From: Synechococcales cyanobacterium bin31.maxbin.ball.101
GTDB lineage: Bacteria > Cyanobacteriota > Cyanobacteriia > Leptolyngbyales > Leptolyngbyaceae
Reading direction: 5' to 3'
Assembly: GCA_013298165.1 (NCBI GenBank)
Contig: JAAFJU010000001.1
Span: 42,826-106,825, forward strand
Length of the DNA: 64,000 nt
The notes under the pieces were generated by a model. It was not told the DNA's origin and did not search any database. It saw only the letters and a program-made list of their open reading frames with translations. This document shows, in pieces, positions 1 to 10,312 of this stretch (positions within the stretch are counted from its first letter, which is position 1; each line of letters opens with the position of its first letter). A program made the position numbers and the translations under genes.

Positions 1-321
1 TAAATCCGTCCCGACGCAAGCGGTGACAGAATCCCGCAAAACCCCTGGCAAATCCGATCGGACCAATTCCCCAAAACTTTGTAAAAACTTCAGAACATTG
101 GAGCCTGCTTTCAGCAAATCCTGTCCTGCATCCGATCGCAACAATGCCTGCGGATCGCCTGACAAGGCGGCAAACTCTAGTCCCTGCGCGGTCACAAAGC
201 CTTCAAACAAGGCAGGGACTGCAAGACGGACGGTGTGGCCCGATCGCATCAGTTCCACCCCCAAGGCCACGAACGGCTGAATATCTCCACGGGATCCATA
301 GGTCAAAATTGTAATGTGCAT
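1..321 (-). CDS. Glycosyltransferase, GT28/GT1-type (N-terminal 107 residues, runs off the window)
   Basis: Read on the minus strand, the frame starts at ATG 319-321 and stays open to the window edge, so only the first 107 codons are present. The protein begins MHITILTYGSRGDIQPFVAL, the signature first beta-strand and glycine loop of the family 28 / sterol-glucosyltransferase group (UDP-sugar transferases with a GT-B fold). The next segment (GHTVRLAVPALFEGFV, then GLEFAALSGDP) also fits that N-terminal acceptor domain. Family members transfer a hexose from a nucleotide sugar to a lipid, sterol or macrolide; the acceptor cannot be told from this fragment. It lies four bases after the miaA stop with an AGGTAAGA-like ribosome site in the gap, so it is probably co-transcribed with miaA. 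The family is secure; the substrate is unknown. Confidence 0.8.
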   Translation of the reverse strand, partial: MHITILTYGSRGDIQPFVALGVELMRSGHTVRLAVPALFEGFVTAQGLEFAALSGDPQALLRSDAGQDLLKAGSNVLKFLQSFGELVRSDLPGVLRDSVTACVGTDL

Positions 322-325
322 ATTC

Positions 326-1360
326 TTACCTATTTAAAAACTGATCCACACGTTGCAGAACCAGACTCACCAAATCCACGGCATCAGCATCAAACCATTC
401 AATGCTTTTAATCCCATTAAACCAAGTTTTCTGACGCTTAGCGAATTGCCGAGTGTGCAATACGGTCAACTGTTCTGCTTCGTCTAACGTGATTTCTCCT
501 CGCAAATATTGTCTCACTTCCTGATAGCCCAAGGTATTGAGCAGCGGCAATTCATCACCATATTTCTCCACCAAGGCTTTCACCTCATTCACAAACCCCA
601 GATCAAACATCTGCCGCGTCCGCAGCGCAATCCGATCGTCCAATCGCTCCGATCGCAACCCAATCTGCAAAATCGGATAACTCGGCGGTGCTTCACCCTG
701 CTGCGCACTCATCGGAATCCCCGTCACATAAAAAACCTCCAAAGCCCGCACCGTGCGAATCCGATCGTTGGCATGAACCTTGAGACAGGTCTGCGGATCC
801 AAATGCTGAAGCAATTGATAACAAAATGATTGGCCGAGGGATTCGAGTTGCGATCGGAGTTCTGGATGCTGCACCACTCGGGGAATCCGCATTCCATGGG
901 TAATCGATCGAATGTACAAACCCGTCCCTCCGACAAGTAACGGCACCGCTGCCTTTGTCAAAATCTGATTCGCCTGATCTTGGAACATTGCGGCTGAAAC
1001 GGTTTCGATCGGGTCGTAGGCGTCTACTAAATAATGCGGGATACCTTGCATTTCGTCGGGCATCACCTTCGCACTGCCAATGTCGAACTCGCGATAGATC
1101 TGCCGGGAGTCGGCGCTGATGATCAGGGAGTCGAGGTTTTGAGTCTTGAGGTGGTGGGCGATCGTAATGCCCAAGCCCGATTTCCCGGTTGCGGTCGCGC
1201 CACAGACCACGATCAATGCCTGCGGGTTTTGTGGTACAATTGCATTAGTTTCGAGGGTGCTTCGATCGGTTTGGATGGAGTCTTGGATAGAGCCGATCGA
1301 ATTTGAGCTTGGGGTCAAATTTTGATCTAGATTTTGATCCACTGTCACTCTAGCTGTCAT
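326..1360 (-). CDS. miaA: tRNA dimethylallyltransferase MiaA
   Basis: MiaA transfers a dimethylallyl group from DMAPP to N6 of A37 in tRNAs that read UNN codons. The 344-residue protein shows the P-loop GATATGKS (residues 54-61), DSRQIYREFDIGSAK (the substrate-binding Asp-Ser region), VGGTGLYIRSI and RIRTVRALEVFYVTG, then the C-terminal TRQFAKRQKTWF segment typical of the family. The first ~48 residues form a polar, Gln/Asn/Ser-rich extension (with a DQNLDQNL duplication) before the usual start of the fold; it may be real or reflect a later start, though no internal ATG precedes the P-loop. A GAGGAGAG ribosome site lies upstream. It is divergent from gyrB and followed by a glycosyltransferase gene. 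Its modification-pathway partner MiaE is encoded at 17985-18590. Confidence 0.95.
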   Translation of the reverse strand: MTARVTVDQNLDQNLTPSSNSIGSIQDSIQTDRSTLETNAIVPQNPQALIVVCGATATGKSGLGITIAHHLKTQNLDSLIISADSRQIYREFDIGSAKVMPDEMQGIPHYLVDAYDPIETVSAAMFQDQANQILTKAAVPLLVGGTGLYIRSITHGMRIPRVVQHPELRSQLESLGQSFCYQLLQHLDPQTCLKVHANDRIRTVRALEVFYVTGIPMSAQQGEAPPSYPILQIGLRSERLDDRIALRTRQMFDLGFVNEVKALVEKYGDELPLLNTLGYQEVRQYLRGEITLDEAEQLTVLHTRQFAKRQKTWFNGIKSIEWFDADAVDLVSLVLQRVDQFLNR

Positions 1361-1561
1361 ACATCACTCTCCTCACAGTCCCAAAATGCCTCTCAGAGGC
1401 GGCTAAAATCGCCCATAACCCTTTCATGTTAGAATTCCTAGGATCTTTGCTATATTAAATCGTCCAAAACGTTCTTACGGGCATTTCTGTTGAAGAGCTG
1501 CCATGAAGAAATGTTTTGAACCTTTGCCTCTCAAAACCTGTCCAGACGGAGTACGCAACTC
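1361..1561. promoter_or_regulatory. Divergent miaA/gyrB intergenic region
   Basis: These 201 bases separate the starts of miaA (minus) and gyrB (plus), so both promoters should lie here. A TATATTAAAT stretch at 1451-1460 is a plausible -10 element for gyrB, but I see no good -35 at the right spacing. A small palindrome GCCTCTCAGAGGC lies near 1388. Nothing else is identifiable. Confidence 0.3.
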
Positions 1562-3499
1562 ATGACACAAGACTACGGCGCTCAACAAATTCAAGTCCTC
1601 GAAGGGCTTGAGCCAGTCCGTAAACGCCCAGGAATGTACATTGGGACCACGGGTCCACGCGGATTGCATCACCTAGTGTACGAGGTTGTGGACAACTCCG
1701 TTGACGAAGCGTTGGCGGGCTACTGTAAAAATATTGATGTATTTATCCATGAGGATGGCTCCGTCAGCGTCAAGGATGACGGGCGTGGAATTCCGACGGA
1801 TATCCATAGTAAGACTGGAAAGTCTGCGCTAGAGACCGTTATGACCATTCTCCACGCGGGTGGAAAATTTGGGGATGGGGGCTATAAGGTCTCCGGTGGT
1901 CTCCATGGGGTCGGGATTTCGGTGGTGAACGCCCTGTCTGAATGGGTGGATGTCACGGTCTGGCGGAATAAGCAGATCCATACGCAGCGCTTTGAGCGTG
2001 GATTGTCCATGGGCGATCTGGCGTCTAAAGATGGCGCGGGAACTCAAACCGGGACCCAGATCCATTTCATGCCCGATGCGACGATTTTTACCGAAACGAC
2101 CGAATTTGAATACGGCACGCTGTCAGGCCGCTTGAAAGAGTTGGCCTATTTGAATGCGGGTGTGCGGATCATCTTCACAGATAAGCGTGAAAAGGCCGCT
2201 AAAGACGGTGAGCCTCGCGTTGAGGAATACTTCTATGAAGGTGGGATTCAAGAGTATGTCACCTACATGAATCGTGACAAGCAGCATTTGCACGAAGAAG
2301 TGATTTCGATTAATGCTGAAAAGAACAATGTGCAGGTGGAAGTTGCGCTGCAATGGTGTATTGATTCCTACAGTGATAACATTCTCGGTTTTGCGAACAA
2401 CATTCGGACGATCGATGGTGGAACGCACTTAGAAGGGCTGAAAACCGTTCTGACTCGGACGTTGAACTCGATCGCCCGCAAGCGCGGCAAGCTCAAAGAA
2501 AATATGTCAAACCTGGCCGGGGAAAACATCCGGGAAGGTCTGACGGCTGTGATTTCTGTTAAAGTTCCCGATCCGGAATTTGAAGGACAAACCAAGACGA
2601 AGCTGGGGAACAGTGAAGTGCGGGGGATTGTGGATTCGATCGTCAGTGAAGTGCTGACGGAGTATTTGGAATTCCGGCCCCAAGTTGCGGACACCATCCT
2701 CGACAAGGCCATCCAATCGTTTAATGCGGCTGAAGCCGCTCGTCGTGCCCGCGACCTCGTCCGCCGTAAGTCGGTTCTAGAATCCTCGACCTTACCTGGT
2801 AAGCTCGCCGACTGCGCCTCCCGCGACCCCTCGGAATCCGAAATCTACATCGTAGAGGGCGATTCGGCAGGCGGTTCGGCAAAACAAGGTCGCGATCGTC
2901 GCTTCCAAGCCATCCTGCCGTTGCGCGGGAAGATCGTCAACATTGAAAAAACTGACGATTCCAAAATCTACAAAAACACTGAAATTCAAGCCTTGATCAC
3001 AGCCTTAGGGTTGGGGATTAAAGGCGAAGAATTTGATATTGCCAACTTGCGCTATCACCGCATTATCATCATGACCGATGCGGACGTAGACGGGGCGCAC
3101 ATTCGGACACTGCTACTGACCTTCTTCTATCGCTACAAGCGGGAAATGGTCGATCGGGGCTTCGTCTACATTGCCTGCCCACCGCTCTACAAACTCGAAC
3201 GCGGGAAACAGCATCAATATTGCTACAGCGAACGGGATCTGCAACAACGCATTGCCGAGTTCCCCTCCAATGCAAACTACAACATCCAACGCTTTAAAGG
3301 ATTGGGTGAAATGATGCCGCAACAGCTTTGGGATACCACGATGAATCCCGATACCCGGACGCTGAAACAGGTTGAGATTGAAGATGCGGCAGAAGCCGAT
3401 CGGGTCTTTACCATGTTGATGGGCGATCGGGTTGCCCCACGCAGAGAGTTCATTGAGACCTACGGATCGAAGATGAACATGTCTGATCTCGATATCTAG
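1562..3499 (+). CDS. gyrB: DNA gyrase subunit B
   Basis: GyrB is the ATPase subunit of the type IIA topoisomerase that introduces negative supercoils. At 645 residues it matches the short GyrB form that lacks the ~165-residue insert of the E. coli enzyme. Visible in order: the N-terminal tail motif RKRPGMYIG, the GHKL N-box ([14 protein letters not shown]), DDGRGIP, the glycine-rich ATP lid [15 protein letters not shown], and the transducer region. The TOPRIM domain follows, with [15 protein letters not shown] (acidic residue E432) and the metal-binding triad D506-D508-D510 in [12 protein letters not shown]; the C-terminal QRFKGLGEM motif closes it. The ATG at 1562 starts directly at the conserved N-terminus. 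A strong hairpin terminator begins 18 bases after the stop. Confidence 0.98.
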   Translation: MTQDYGAQQIQVLEGLEPVRKRPGMYIGTTGPRGLHHLVYEVVDNSVDEALAGYCKNIDVFIHEDGSVSVKDDGRGIPTDIHSKTGKSALETVMTILHAGGKFGDGGYKVSGGLHGVGISVVNALSEWVDVTVWRNKQIHTQRFERGLSMGDLASKDGAGTQTGTQIHFMPDATIFTETTEFEYGTLSGRLKELAYLNAGVRIIFTDKREKAAKDGEPRVEEYFYEGGIQEYVTYMNRDKQHLHEEVISINAEKNNVQVEVALQWCIDSYSDNILGFANNIRTIDGGTHLEGLKTVLTRTLNSIARKRGKLKENMSNLAGENIREGLTAVISVKVPDPEFEGQTKTKLGNSEVRGIVDSIVSEVLTEYLEFRPQVADTILDKAIQSFNAAEAARRARDLVRRKSVLESSTLPGKLADCASRDPSESEIYIVEGDSAGGSAKQGRDRRFQAILPLRGKIVNIEKTDDSKIYKNTEIQALITALGLGIKGEEFDIANLRYHRIIIMTDADVDGAHIRTLLLTFFYRYKREMVDRGFVYIACPPLYKLERGKQHQYCYSERDLQQRIAEFPSNANYNIQRFKGLGEMMPQQLWDTTMNPDTRTLKQVEIEDAAEADRVFTMLMGDRVAPRREFIETYGSKMNMSDLDI

Positions 3500-3517
3500 G
3501 GGGATCGGGTTTCCAAT

Positions 3518-3560
3518 AAAAAACGCCAAGGTTCTTAAATATTGAACCTTGGCGTTTTTT
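3518..3560. terminator. Bidirectional intrinsic terminator between gyrB and the convergent thylakoid gene
   Basis: A 17-bp perfect inverted repeat (arms 3518-3534 and 3544-3560) with a 9-base loop. Each arm carries an A6/T6 end, so the transcript ends in a U-run in both directions. It lies between the convergent ends of gyrB and the gene at 3574-4128 and should serve both. Confidence 0.9.
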
Positions 3561-3573
3561 ATTAAAATCAAAA

Positions 3574-4128
3574 TTACTTCGACATTTCAATGTTCACATC
3601 ATTCAACCGACGACGAGTCAATACCTCAGAGGTATCGCGCGGAAGCAAATCAAACATCGATCGCAACGTATCATCAATCTTCTCGTAAGGCGTATTGCCG
3701 ATTTCGTCCAACTGCACCTTACCCTTCGCATCAAAAATCACCGTCTGCGGCACAAACCCACGGTAATAAAAACCCGCCTCATTTGGTTCGTAGGACTCTT
3801 TCAACGGCAACGAATCCACCCGAATCGGCGAAATATCCATCGCCCGCCCGTAAAACTCCTGAATTCGCGACACCGTCAACGCATAGGTCTTGCAATCCTT
3901 GCTGTCATCCAGGTAATAGACCACCACCGTCGGCTTCCCCATCTTCAGAGAATTCGCCAACGTACTCTTCGGTGGCACGATCGACCCATTCCCTGCATAC
4001 AGCGCAAAAATGTCGCCATCATAGCGATCGTCCTCCAGCATCGCTCCCGCTGGAAACGCCATGCCAATCCACAGGCAAACCACGATCGCGAATCCAAAGA
4101 TTTTTTTAAACCAAAACGTATTAAACAT
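3574..4128 (-). CDS. Thylakoid photosystem I accumulation factor, thioredoxin-like
   Basis: I recognise this as the cyanobacterial thioredoxin-like protein usually annotated as thylakoid membrane photosystem I accumulation factor (Synechocystis Slr1796-like). From ATG 4126-4128 it begins with a positively charged start and hydrophobic segment (FGFAIVVCLWIGMAFPAGAM) that acts as a signal peptide or membrane anchor. A lumenal thioredoxin-fold domain follows: TVVVYYLDDSKDCKTYA, then GFVPQTVIFDAKGKVQLDEIG. The active-site position holds a single Cys (DCKTY) rather than CxxC, so classic dithiol exchange is unlikely. A longer frame opens at 4221, but it would overlap the upstream rhomboid gene and bury the signal sequence, so I prefer 4128. 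It probably shares a transcript with the rhomboid gene just upstream. Confidence 0.8.
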   Translation of the reverse strand: MFNTFWFKKIFGFAIVVCLWIGMAFPAGAMLEDDRYDGDIFALYAGNGSIVPPKSTLANSLKMGKPTVVVYYLDDSKDCKTYALTVSRIQEFYGRAMDISPIRVDSLPLKESYEPNEAGFYYRGFVPQTVIFDAKGKVQLDEIGNTPYEKIDDTLRSMFDLLPRDTSEVLTRRRLNDVNIEMSK

Positions 4129-4208
4129 ATCTGAAGGGATCGCCAATCCGATCGCACCGCTAAAAACCACCGCTCTCAGTCTATCAAAAGATGGTGTCAC
4201 GCAGAATT

Positions 4209-5099
4209 TCACGAAGCCCAAATATTGAAGAAATTACAATAGTAGGCTCCATGAATCAGTGATGCCAAAATACTGACAGCAGTGAGAAGCAGACAACCGA
4301 TCGCCCAAAAAAGCTGTTGCATCCCTTCTCGTTCACGAGGATTAATCCCATTCATTTGACTGATCAGATAGCCCCCTAAAAATCCGCCCACATGTCCCCA
4401 GTTATCGGTATGTGGAGTGACCAATCCCAATGCCAACAGCACTAATGACAGCAGCCAAAATTCACGTCTAATGGTGGAACTTTTTACGATTTGACCGTAG
4501 GCAACCAATGCCCCTAGCAATCCAAACAGACCACCCGATGCTCCGATCGCAAAATGTGCATTCTGGAAAAAAGGGTCTCTCACATAACCTACAAAGCTAC
4601 TGAATGCACCACTGACAACGATCGAAACCGTGTAAATAATAACTAATCGTCCAGCCCCAAATGCCTTTGAAACCTGAGGTATAAGCCCCCGCAGCCACAA
4701 CATATTGAAGAGAATGTGCCATAAACTCCCATGCAACCAACCTGCACTGACGACTGTCCACCACCGTCCCATGCCAATGGCCGGAGTCGCACCGTTGGCC
4801 CCAAAGAGCAACAGACTGGTAGCACTGGGCGATAAAAGATGCGACGATGCAAGATCTAAATTCCCAAGCGTCACGACATTTTTGAGATCGACGAGCAAGG
4901 TGGCAACGTACAGCGCAGAACAGCCCCAAGTCACGATCGACAAAAAACCAAAGTCATTCCCAAATCGACGGACTGTGCGGGAGTACCCCCATAATGTAGG
5001 GTTGCTATGCTGACAATGGGGGCAGGCTTGCTTCGTCGTTGAAATGAGCTGATTGCAGGAGATACAGACACAACTGCCACTGGTTTGCCTTGTAAACAT
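4209..5099 (-). CDS. Rhomboid family intramembrane serine protease with N-terminal zinc ribbon
   Basis: The 296-residue protein combines an N-terminal zinc ribbon (C12xxC15 and C26xxC29) with a six-helix rhomboid core. Catalytic features are intact: the oxyanion-region HGSLWHILFN (H123, H128, N132), the nucleophile in GASGGLFG (S188) and the general base in NWGHVGGFLGG (H236). Rhomboids cleave transmembrane helices inside the bilayer. The zinc ribbon is a cytoplasmic accessory found in a subset of bacterial rhomboids; its partner is unknown. The gene precedes the photosystem I factor in the same orientation, which may hint at a role in thylakoid membrane protein quality control (inference from position only). 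Start ATG 5097-5099 is placed just before the zinc ribbon. Confidence 0.9.
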   Translation of the reverse strand: MFTRQTSGSCVCISCNQLISTTKQACPHCQHSNPTLWGYSRTVRRFGNDFGFLSIVTWGCSALYVATLLVDLKNVVTLGNLDLASSHLLSPSATSLLLFGANGATPAIGMGRWWTVVSAGWLHGSLWHILFNMLWLRGLIPQVSKAFGAGRLVIIYTVSIVVSGAFSSFVGYVRDPFFQNAHFAIGASGGLFGLLGALVAYGQIVKSSTIRREFWLLSLVLLALGLVTPHTDNWGHVGGFLGGYLISQMNGINPREREGMQQLFWAIGCLLLTAVSILASLIHGAYYCNFFNIWAS

Positions 5100-5184
5100 T
5101 GCGGCGATCTCCCCTATGAGACAATTTTCTTCAATAACTATAAACTATAATTATTCTCATACGATAAAAGATCAATAAAACACC

Positions 5185-5412
5185 CTATTCAACATCCGAA
5201 TTCTTCTGGAGTGAACTCGACAGGTTCGCCAACATCGCCTCGATCGGCAACTTCTGATAGTTCGACACCACCGCCAACACCACCGCCAGCACCACCATCA
5301 TCGGCCAAGGCACCTGCCGCTCCCGAAACCAGTCCCACAGCTCCACCGCCCCCAACAGCACCAAAAACGCCCCGATCGCAAACTGTAATCTCATCTTAAA
5401 ACTCCTGTACAA
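5185..5412 (-). CDS. Small hypothetical membrane protein
   Basis: A 75-codon frame with two predicted hydrophobic segments: LQFAIGAFLVLLGAVELWDW and PWPMMVVLAVVLAVVSNY. These are separated by a short charged turn (FRERQVPW) and followed by a polar tail. A later ATG (seventh codon, near 5394) would start directly at MRLQFAIGAF and is equally likely. It looks like a genuine small integral membrane protein, but I do not recognise a family. It is divergent from ligA and about 85 bases upstream of the rhomboid gene start in the same orientation. Confidence 0.55.
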   Translation of the reverse strand: MYRSFKMRLQFAIGAFLVLLGAVELWDWFRERQVPWPMMVVLAVVLAVVSNYQKLPIEAMLANLSSSLQKNSDVE

Positions 5413-7719
<2,307 letters not shown>

Positions 7720-8065
7720 GAATTAGAAAATAGGCCGATCGAATTTATCTCCAAACGTCATCCGAAGATCTACGTATTTAAAATGCTGAATCATTATTCT
7801 CCACAAGATAAAGCATAAACAATCCGTAGATCTATTGAGAGCTGAAAGCCGCATCATAAAGGACTTTTACGCCTTTAGATAGAGATTCATCAACTGTCAC
7901 AAAAAGGTTATTGAAGCATCCGGATGTGTCGAACGACACATTGAAGACTAGAGCATCAGATGATAGTCTCCGCTGCAATGGTGAGCGATTCATTTGATGT
8001 TTTATTTTCCACATCTCGAATCCTCCAATTCTCTATATCGCTATTGCTAGGTTAATCAGCGGACT
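7720..8065. other. Intergenic region between ligA and the chemosensory operon
   Basis: About 346 bases. It contains a 60-codon frame on the minus strand (7832-8014, beginning MWKIKHQMNRS) with no recognisable similarity, no membrane segment and no clear ribosome site, so I do not call it a gene. The promoter of the downstream operon should be here but I cannot define it confidently. Confidence 0.35.
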
Positions 8066-9262
8066 ATGATGACAGATCAAACGGTAATGACAAAACTCAG
8101 CTATGACCTGTTGACGCTGTCGCAACAGCGAGCAACAGGCGAGCTAACGGTAACTTATGGAACCCAGCCTTTACAAAGTCGGCTCTATTTCTATTTAGGT
8201 CGATTGGTCTATGCGACGGGCGGCGTCCATCCTGTCCGTCGCTGGACCCGAGGCATCCAACAGCATTGCCCAAAGTGTATCACCAGTCCCTGGATCAAGA
8301 CGGCCCGATCGAGCCATGAACTCTGGGAAATGGATCTGATCAATCAAGCGATCGAACAAAATTTAATGGGTGTGAATGAAGCCAAGGCGGCGATTCGCCA
8401 AATTACTCAAGAAGTTTTGTTTGAAATCCTTAGCTATGCGAATGCGAAGACGGAATGGAAGCCCGGTGTCAAAATTGAGCATCAGACGACGTTCCTAGCG
8501 ATCGAGCAATTGATTAATGAGGCACAGCAGCTTCGATTACAGTGGTATGCCATTGGTAAAAGCTCCCAAGCCTTTTTTGGCCAGGTGTCGCCGGACTTAG
8601 CCCCGGTGGTGATTCATCCCTACGAATTGGAATCTCAAGTCTCACCCGAAGCCTTCACCAGTATGGTCAGCCTAATGAAAGGACAGTACACGCTGTGGGA
8701 TGTCGCCTGCCAGATGAAATGTCCGTTGCCCAATTTGATCCGAGTGCTGTGGAAACTGATTCAGCAGGGGGTGATTGAATTACGAGCAATTCCAGACTGG
8801 CAAGCGCCGATCGTTCCTAAGGCCGCACCGAAGGCGATCGCCAAGCCAAAACGTAAAGCCTTGATTGCTTGTATTGATGACAGTCCAGCGATCGGACAAA
8901 AAATGGCAAAAATTCTGGAACCGGAAGGGTATGAGGTGTTGACTATTACTAACCCCCTTCAAGGCATTTCGATGCTCTTAGATCGAAAACCCGACCTAAT
9001 TTTTTTAGACCTCGTCATGCCAAATACCAATGGGTACGAACTCTGTACCTTTTTGCGCAAGACCTCGGCATTTCAAAATACGCCCATTGTGATTTTAACC
9101 GGACATGACGGCGTGATCGATCGGGTTCGTGCCAAGCTAGCCGGGTCTTCTGACTTCCTCGCTAAGCCCCCCGAAGCCGACAAGGTATTACAAACGATCG
9201 ATCGCTTCCTAGCCCCTCAACCCGCTAGTGAAATGACCTCCTTCGTGACCTCCATGGCCTAA
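8066..9262 (+). CDS. PatA-like response regulator (PilG/HmpA/PixG type): DUF4388 plus receiver domain
   Basis: First gene of a chemosensory operon. The N-terminal ~100 residues (KLSYDLLTLSQQRATGELTV, then LYFYLGRLVYATGGVHPVRRW) are a PatA/DUF4388-type domain. A helical middle follows, then a Pro/Lys linker, then a receiver domain from about residue 268 (ALIACIDDSPAIGQKMAKIL) with phosphoacceptor D315 in FLDLVMPNTNGYEL and the conserved Lys in FLAKPPE. PatA-type regulators head the Synechocystis pil and pix operons and the Nostoc hmp operon, which govern phototaxis or hormogonium motility through type IV pili. Only 47 bases separate it from the CheY gene. The architecture is clear; which tax locus it is orthologous to is not decidable here. 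Confidence 0.88.
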   Translation: MMTDQTVMTKLSYDLLTLSQQRATGELTVTYGTQPLQSRLYFYLGRLVYATGGVHPVRRWTRGIQQHCPKCITSPWIKTARSSHELWEMDLINQAIEQNLMGVNEAKAAIRQITQEVLFEILSYANAKTEWKPGVKIEHQTTFLAIEQLINEAQQLRLQWYAIGKSSQAFFGQVSPDLAPVVIHPYELESQVSPEAFTSMVSLMKGQYTLWDVACQMKCPLPNLIRVLWKLIQQGVIELRAIPDWQAPIVPKAAPKAIAKPKRKALIACIDDSPAIGQKMAKILEPEGYEVLTITNPLQGISMLLDRKPDLIFLDLVMPNTNGYELCTFLRKTSAFQNTPIVILTGHDGVIDRVRAKLAGSSDFLAKPPEADKVLQTIDRFLAPQPASEMTSFVTSMA

Positions 9263-9309
9263 TTTCCAATCTCCATTCTAAATTTTACATTCACCCAAGC
9301 GAGCATTCC

Positions 9310-9675
9310 ATGACTACGATTTTGATTGTTGAAGATATGATGAGCCAAGCTGAAATCATTGGTAAAACCCTTCGTCAAGGCGGTTATAACACCGTCATTG
9401 TGACCACCAGTGAAGAAGCAAAGGTCCATCTCCAAAGCCAAACACCCGATGCGATCGTGATGGATGTGGTTCTGCCCGGTCTCAGCGGTTTTGAACTCTG
9501 TCGGGAATTGAAAGAAGAACCCAGCACGATGCAAATTCCGATCGTGATATGTTCCACGAAAGATAGCGAAATGGATAAGTATTGGGGAATCAAACAAGGG
9601 GCTTCGAGCTATTTGACCAAGCCGATCGATGCCGCTGCATTATTACGAGCTGTAGAGGCGTTAGTCAAACCTTAA
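9310..9675 (+). CDS. CheY-like single-domain response regulator (PilH/HmpB/PixH type)
   Basis: A 121-residue stand-alone receiver: TTILIVEDMMSQAEIIGKTL supplies the acidic pocket, D52 in IVMDVVLPGLSGFEL is the phosphoacceptor, the switch Ser/Thr lies in IVICSTKDSE, and the conserved Lys is in SSYLTKPID. It would be phosphorylated by the hybrid CheA at 12872-16312. As the second receiver of the locus it may drive the pilus machinery or act as a phosphate sink. The start ATG at 9310 matches the receiver N-terminus exactly. Confidence 0.93.
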   Translation: MTTILIVEDMMSQAEIIGKTLRQGGYNTVIVTTSEEAKVHLQSQTPDAIVMDVVLPGLSGFELCRELKEEPSTMQIPIVICSTKDSEMDKYWGIKQGASSYLTKPIDAAALLRAVEALVKP

Positions 9676-9681
9676 ATCCCT

Positions 9682-9716
9682 GGCGAACCGCCCCCTAGCC
9701 CCCAATTCTGGGGGGA
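9682..9716. repeat. GC-rich palindromic repeat, single half-element
   Basis: A 35-base half-element containing GCGAACCGCCCCCTAGCCCC then AATTCTGGGGGG. The C-run and G-run can pair around AATTCT. Related sequences occur at 13681-13717 (inside cheA), 17031-17069 (inverted), 21189-21285 (two halves) and, degraded, at 25281-25313. It fills the gap between the CheY and CheW genes. Confidence 0.75.
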
Positions 9717-9754
9717 CATGAATTTCTTTTCCAATCCATTCTTGAGCCACGTCC

Positions 9755-10252
9755 ATGTCGATCGCATCGCCCACTCAATCGCCGACTCAATCTAAGACTG
9801 AACAATTTCTCAGCTTCTCCCTCCCATCCAATCTCGCGATTTTACCCACGCAAAACCTGACGGAAGTGTTGACCTTAAGCGCTCAGCAAATCGTGCCCAT
9901 TCCCGATCTCGACCCCTCGATCGTTGGGGTCTGTAACTGGCGGGGCGAAGTGCTGTGGCTCGTGGATCTCCAAGCCGTCCTCAACGGTGAACCACTACCA
10001 CCGCTGCAAGGCAGCCACTACAGCGCTATCATCCTGCACCACAATGGTCAAACCCTCGGGTTAGTCGTGTCGCAGATGACTCAAATGGTCTGGTGCGATC
10101 CGATCGAGATTCAAAGTTTGCCCAGCACTCAGCAGAATTCACAAACCCGATCGCAAACATCACCCTGTATTCAAGGCTATTGGATTTCACCGCAGTCTGA
10201 CACCTTTCTCGTTCTCAATACCGCTGAGATTTTTGCGAACTTTCAGCATTAG
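9755..10252 (+). CDS. CheW-like scaffold protein (PilI/HmpC/PixI type)
   Basis: A 165-residue CheW-fold protein. The family landmarks are PIPDLDPSIVGVCNWRGEVLWLVDLQAVLNG (the conserved N-W/R-G-x-(I/V)-x-x-(I/V)-x-D pattern) and AIILHHNGQTLGLVVSQMTQM, followed by the C-terminal WISPQSDTFLVLNTAEIF strand. CheW couples the transducer to the CheA kinase, and its position directly before the transducer gene matches pil/hmp/pix operons. The first ~25 residues (Ser/Thr/Gln-rich, with a repeated SPTQS) are a low-complexity leader. A second CheW-like gene closes the operon at 16531. Confidence 0.88.
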   Translation: MSIASPTQSPTQSKTEQFLSFSLPSNLAILPTQNLTEVLTLSAQQIVPIPDLDPSIVGVCNWRGEVLWLVDLQAVLNGEPLPPLQGSHYSAIILHHNGQTLGLVVSQMTQMVWCDPIEIQSLPSTQQNSQTRSQTSPCIQGYWISPQSDTFLVLNTAEIFANFQH

Positions 10253-10312
10253 GGTCTTTATTTTCAATTCATCCTTCGTCTTTGCACACTTTAACGTCTC
10301 AGGATTTTCACC

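Noticed and set aside
3549..4109. 186-codon plus-strand frame opposite the photosystem I factor
   Set aside because: Low-complexity Ser/Pro/Thr composition, begins in the gyrB terminator and lies antisense to a recognised gene.
7832..8014. 60-codon minus-strand frame between ligA and the chemosensory operon
   Set aside because: No ribosome site, no recognisable family and no conserved features; length expected by chance.
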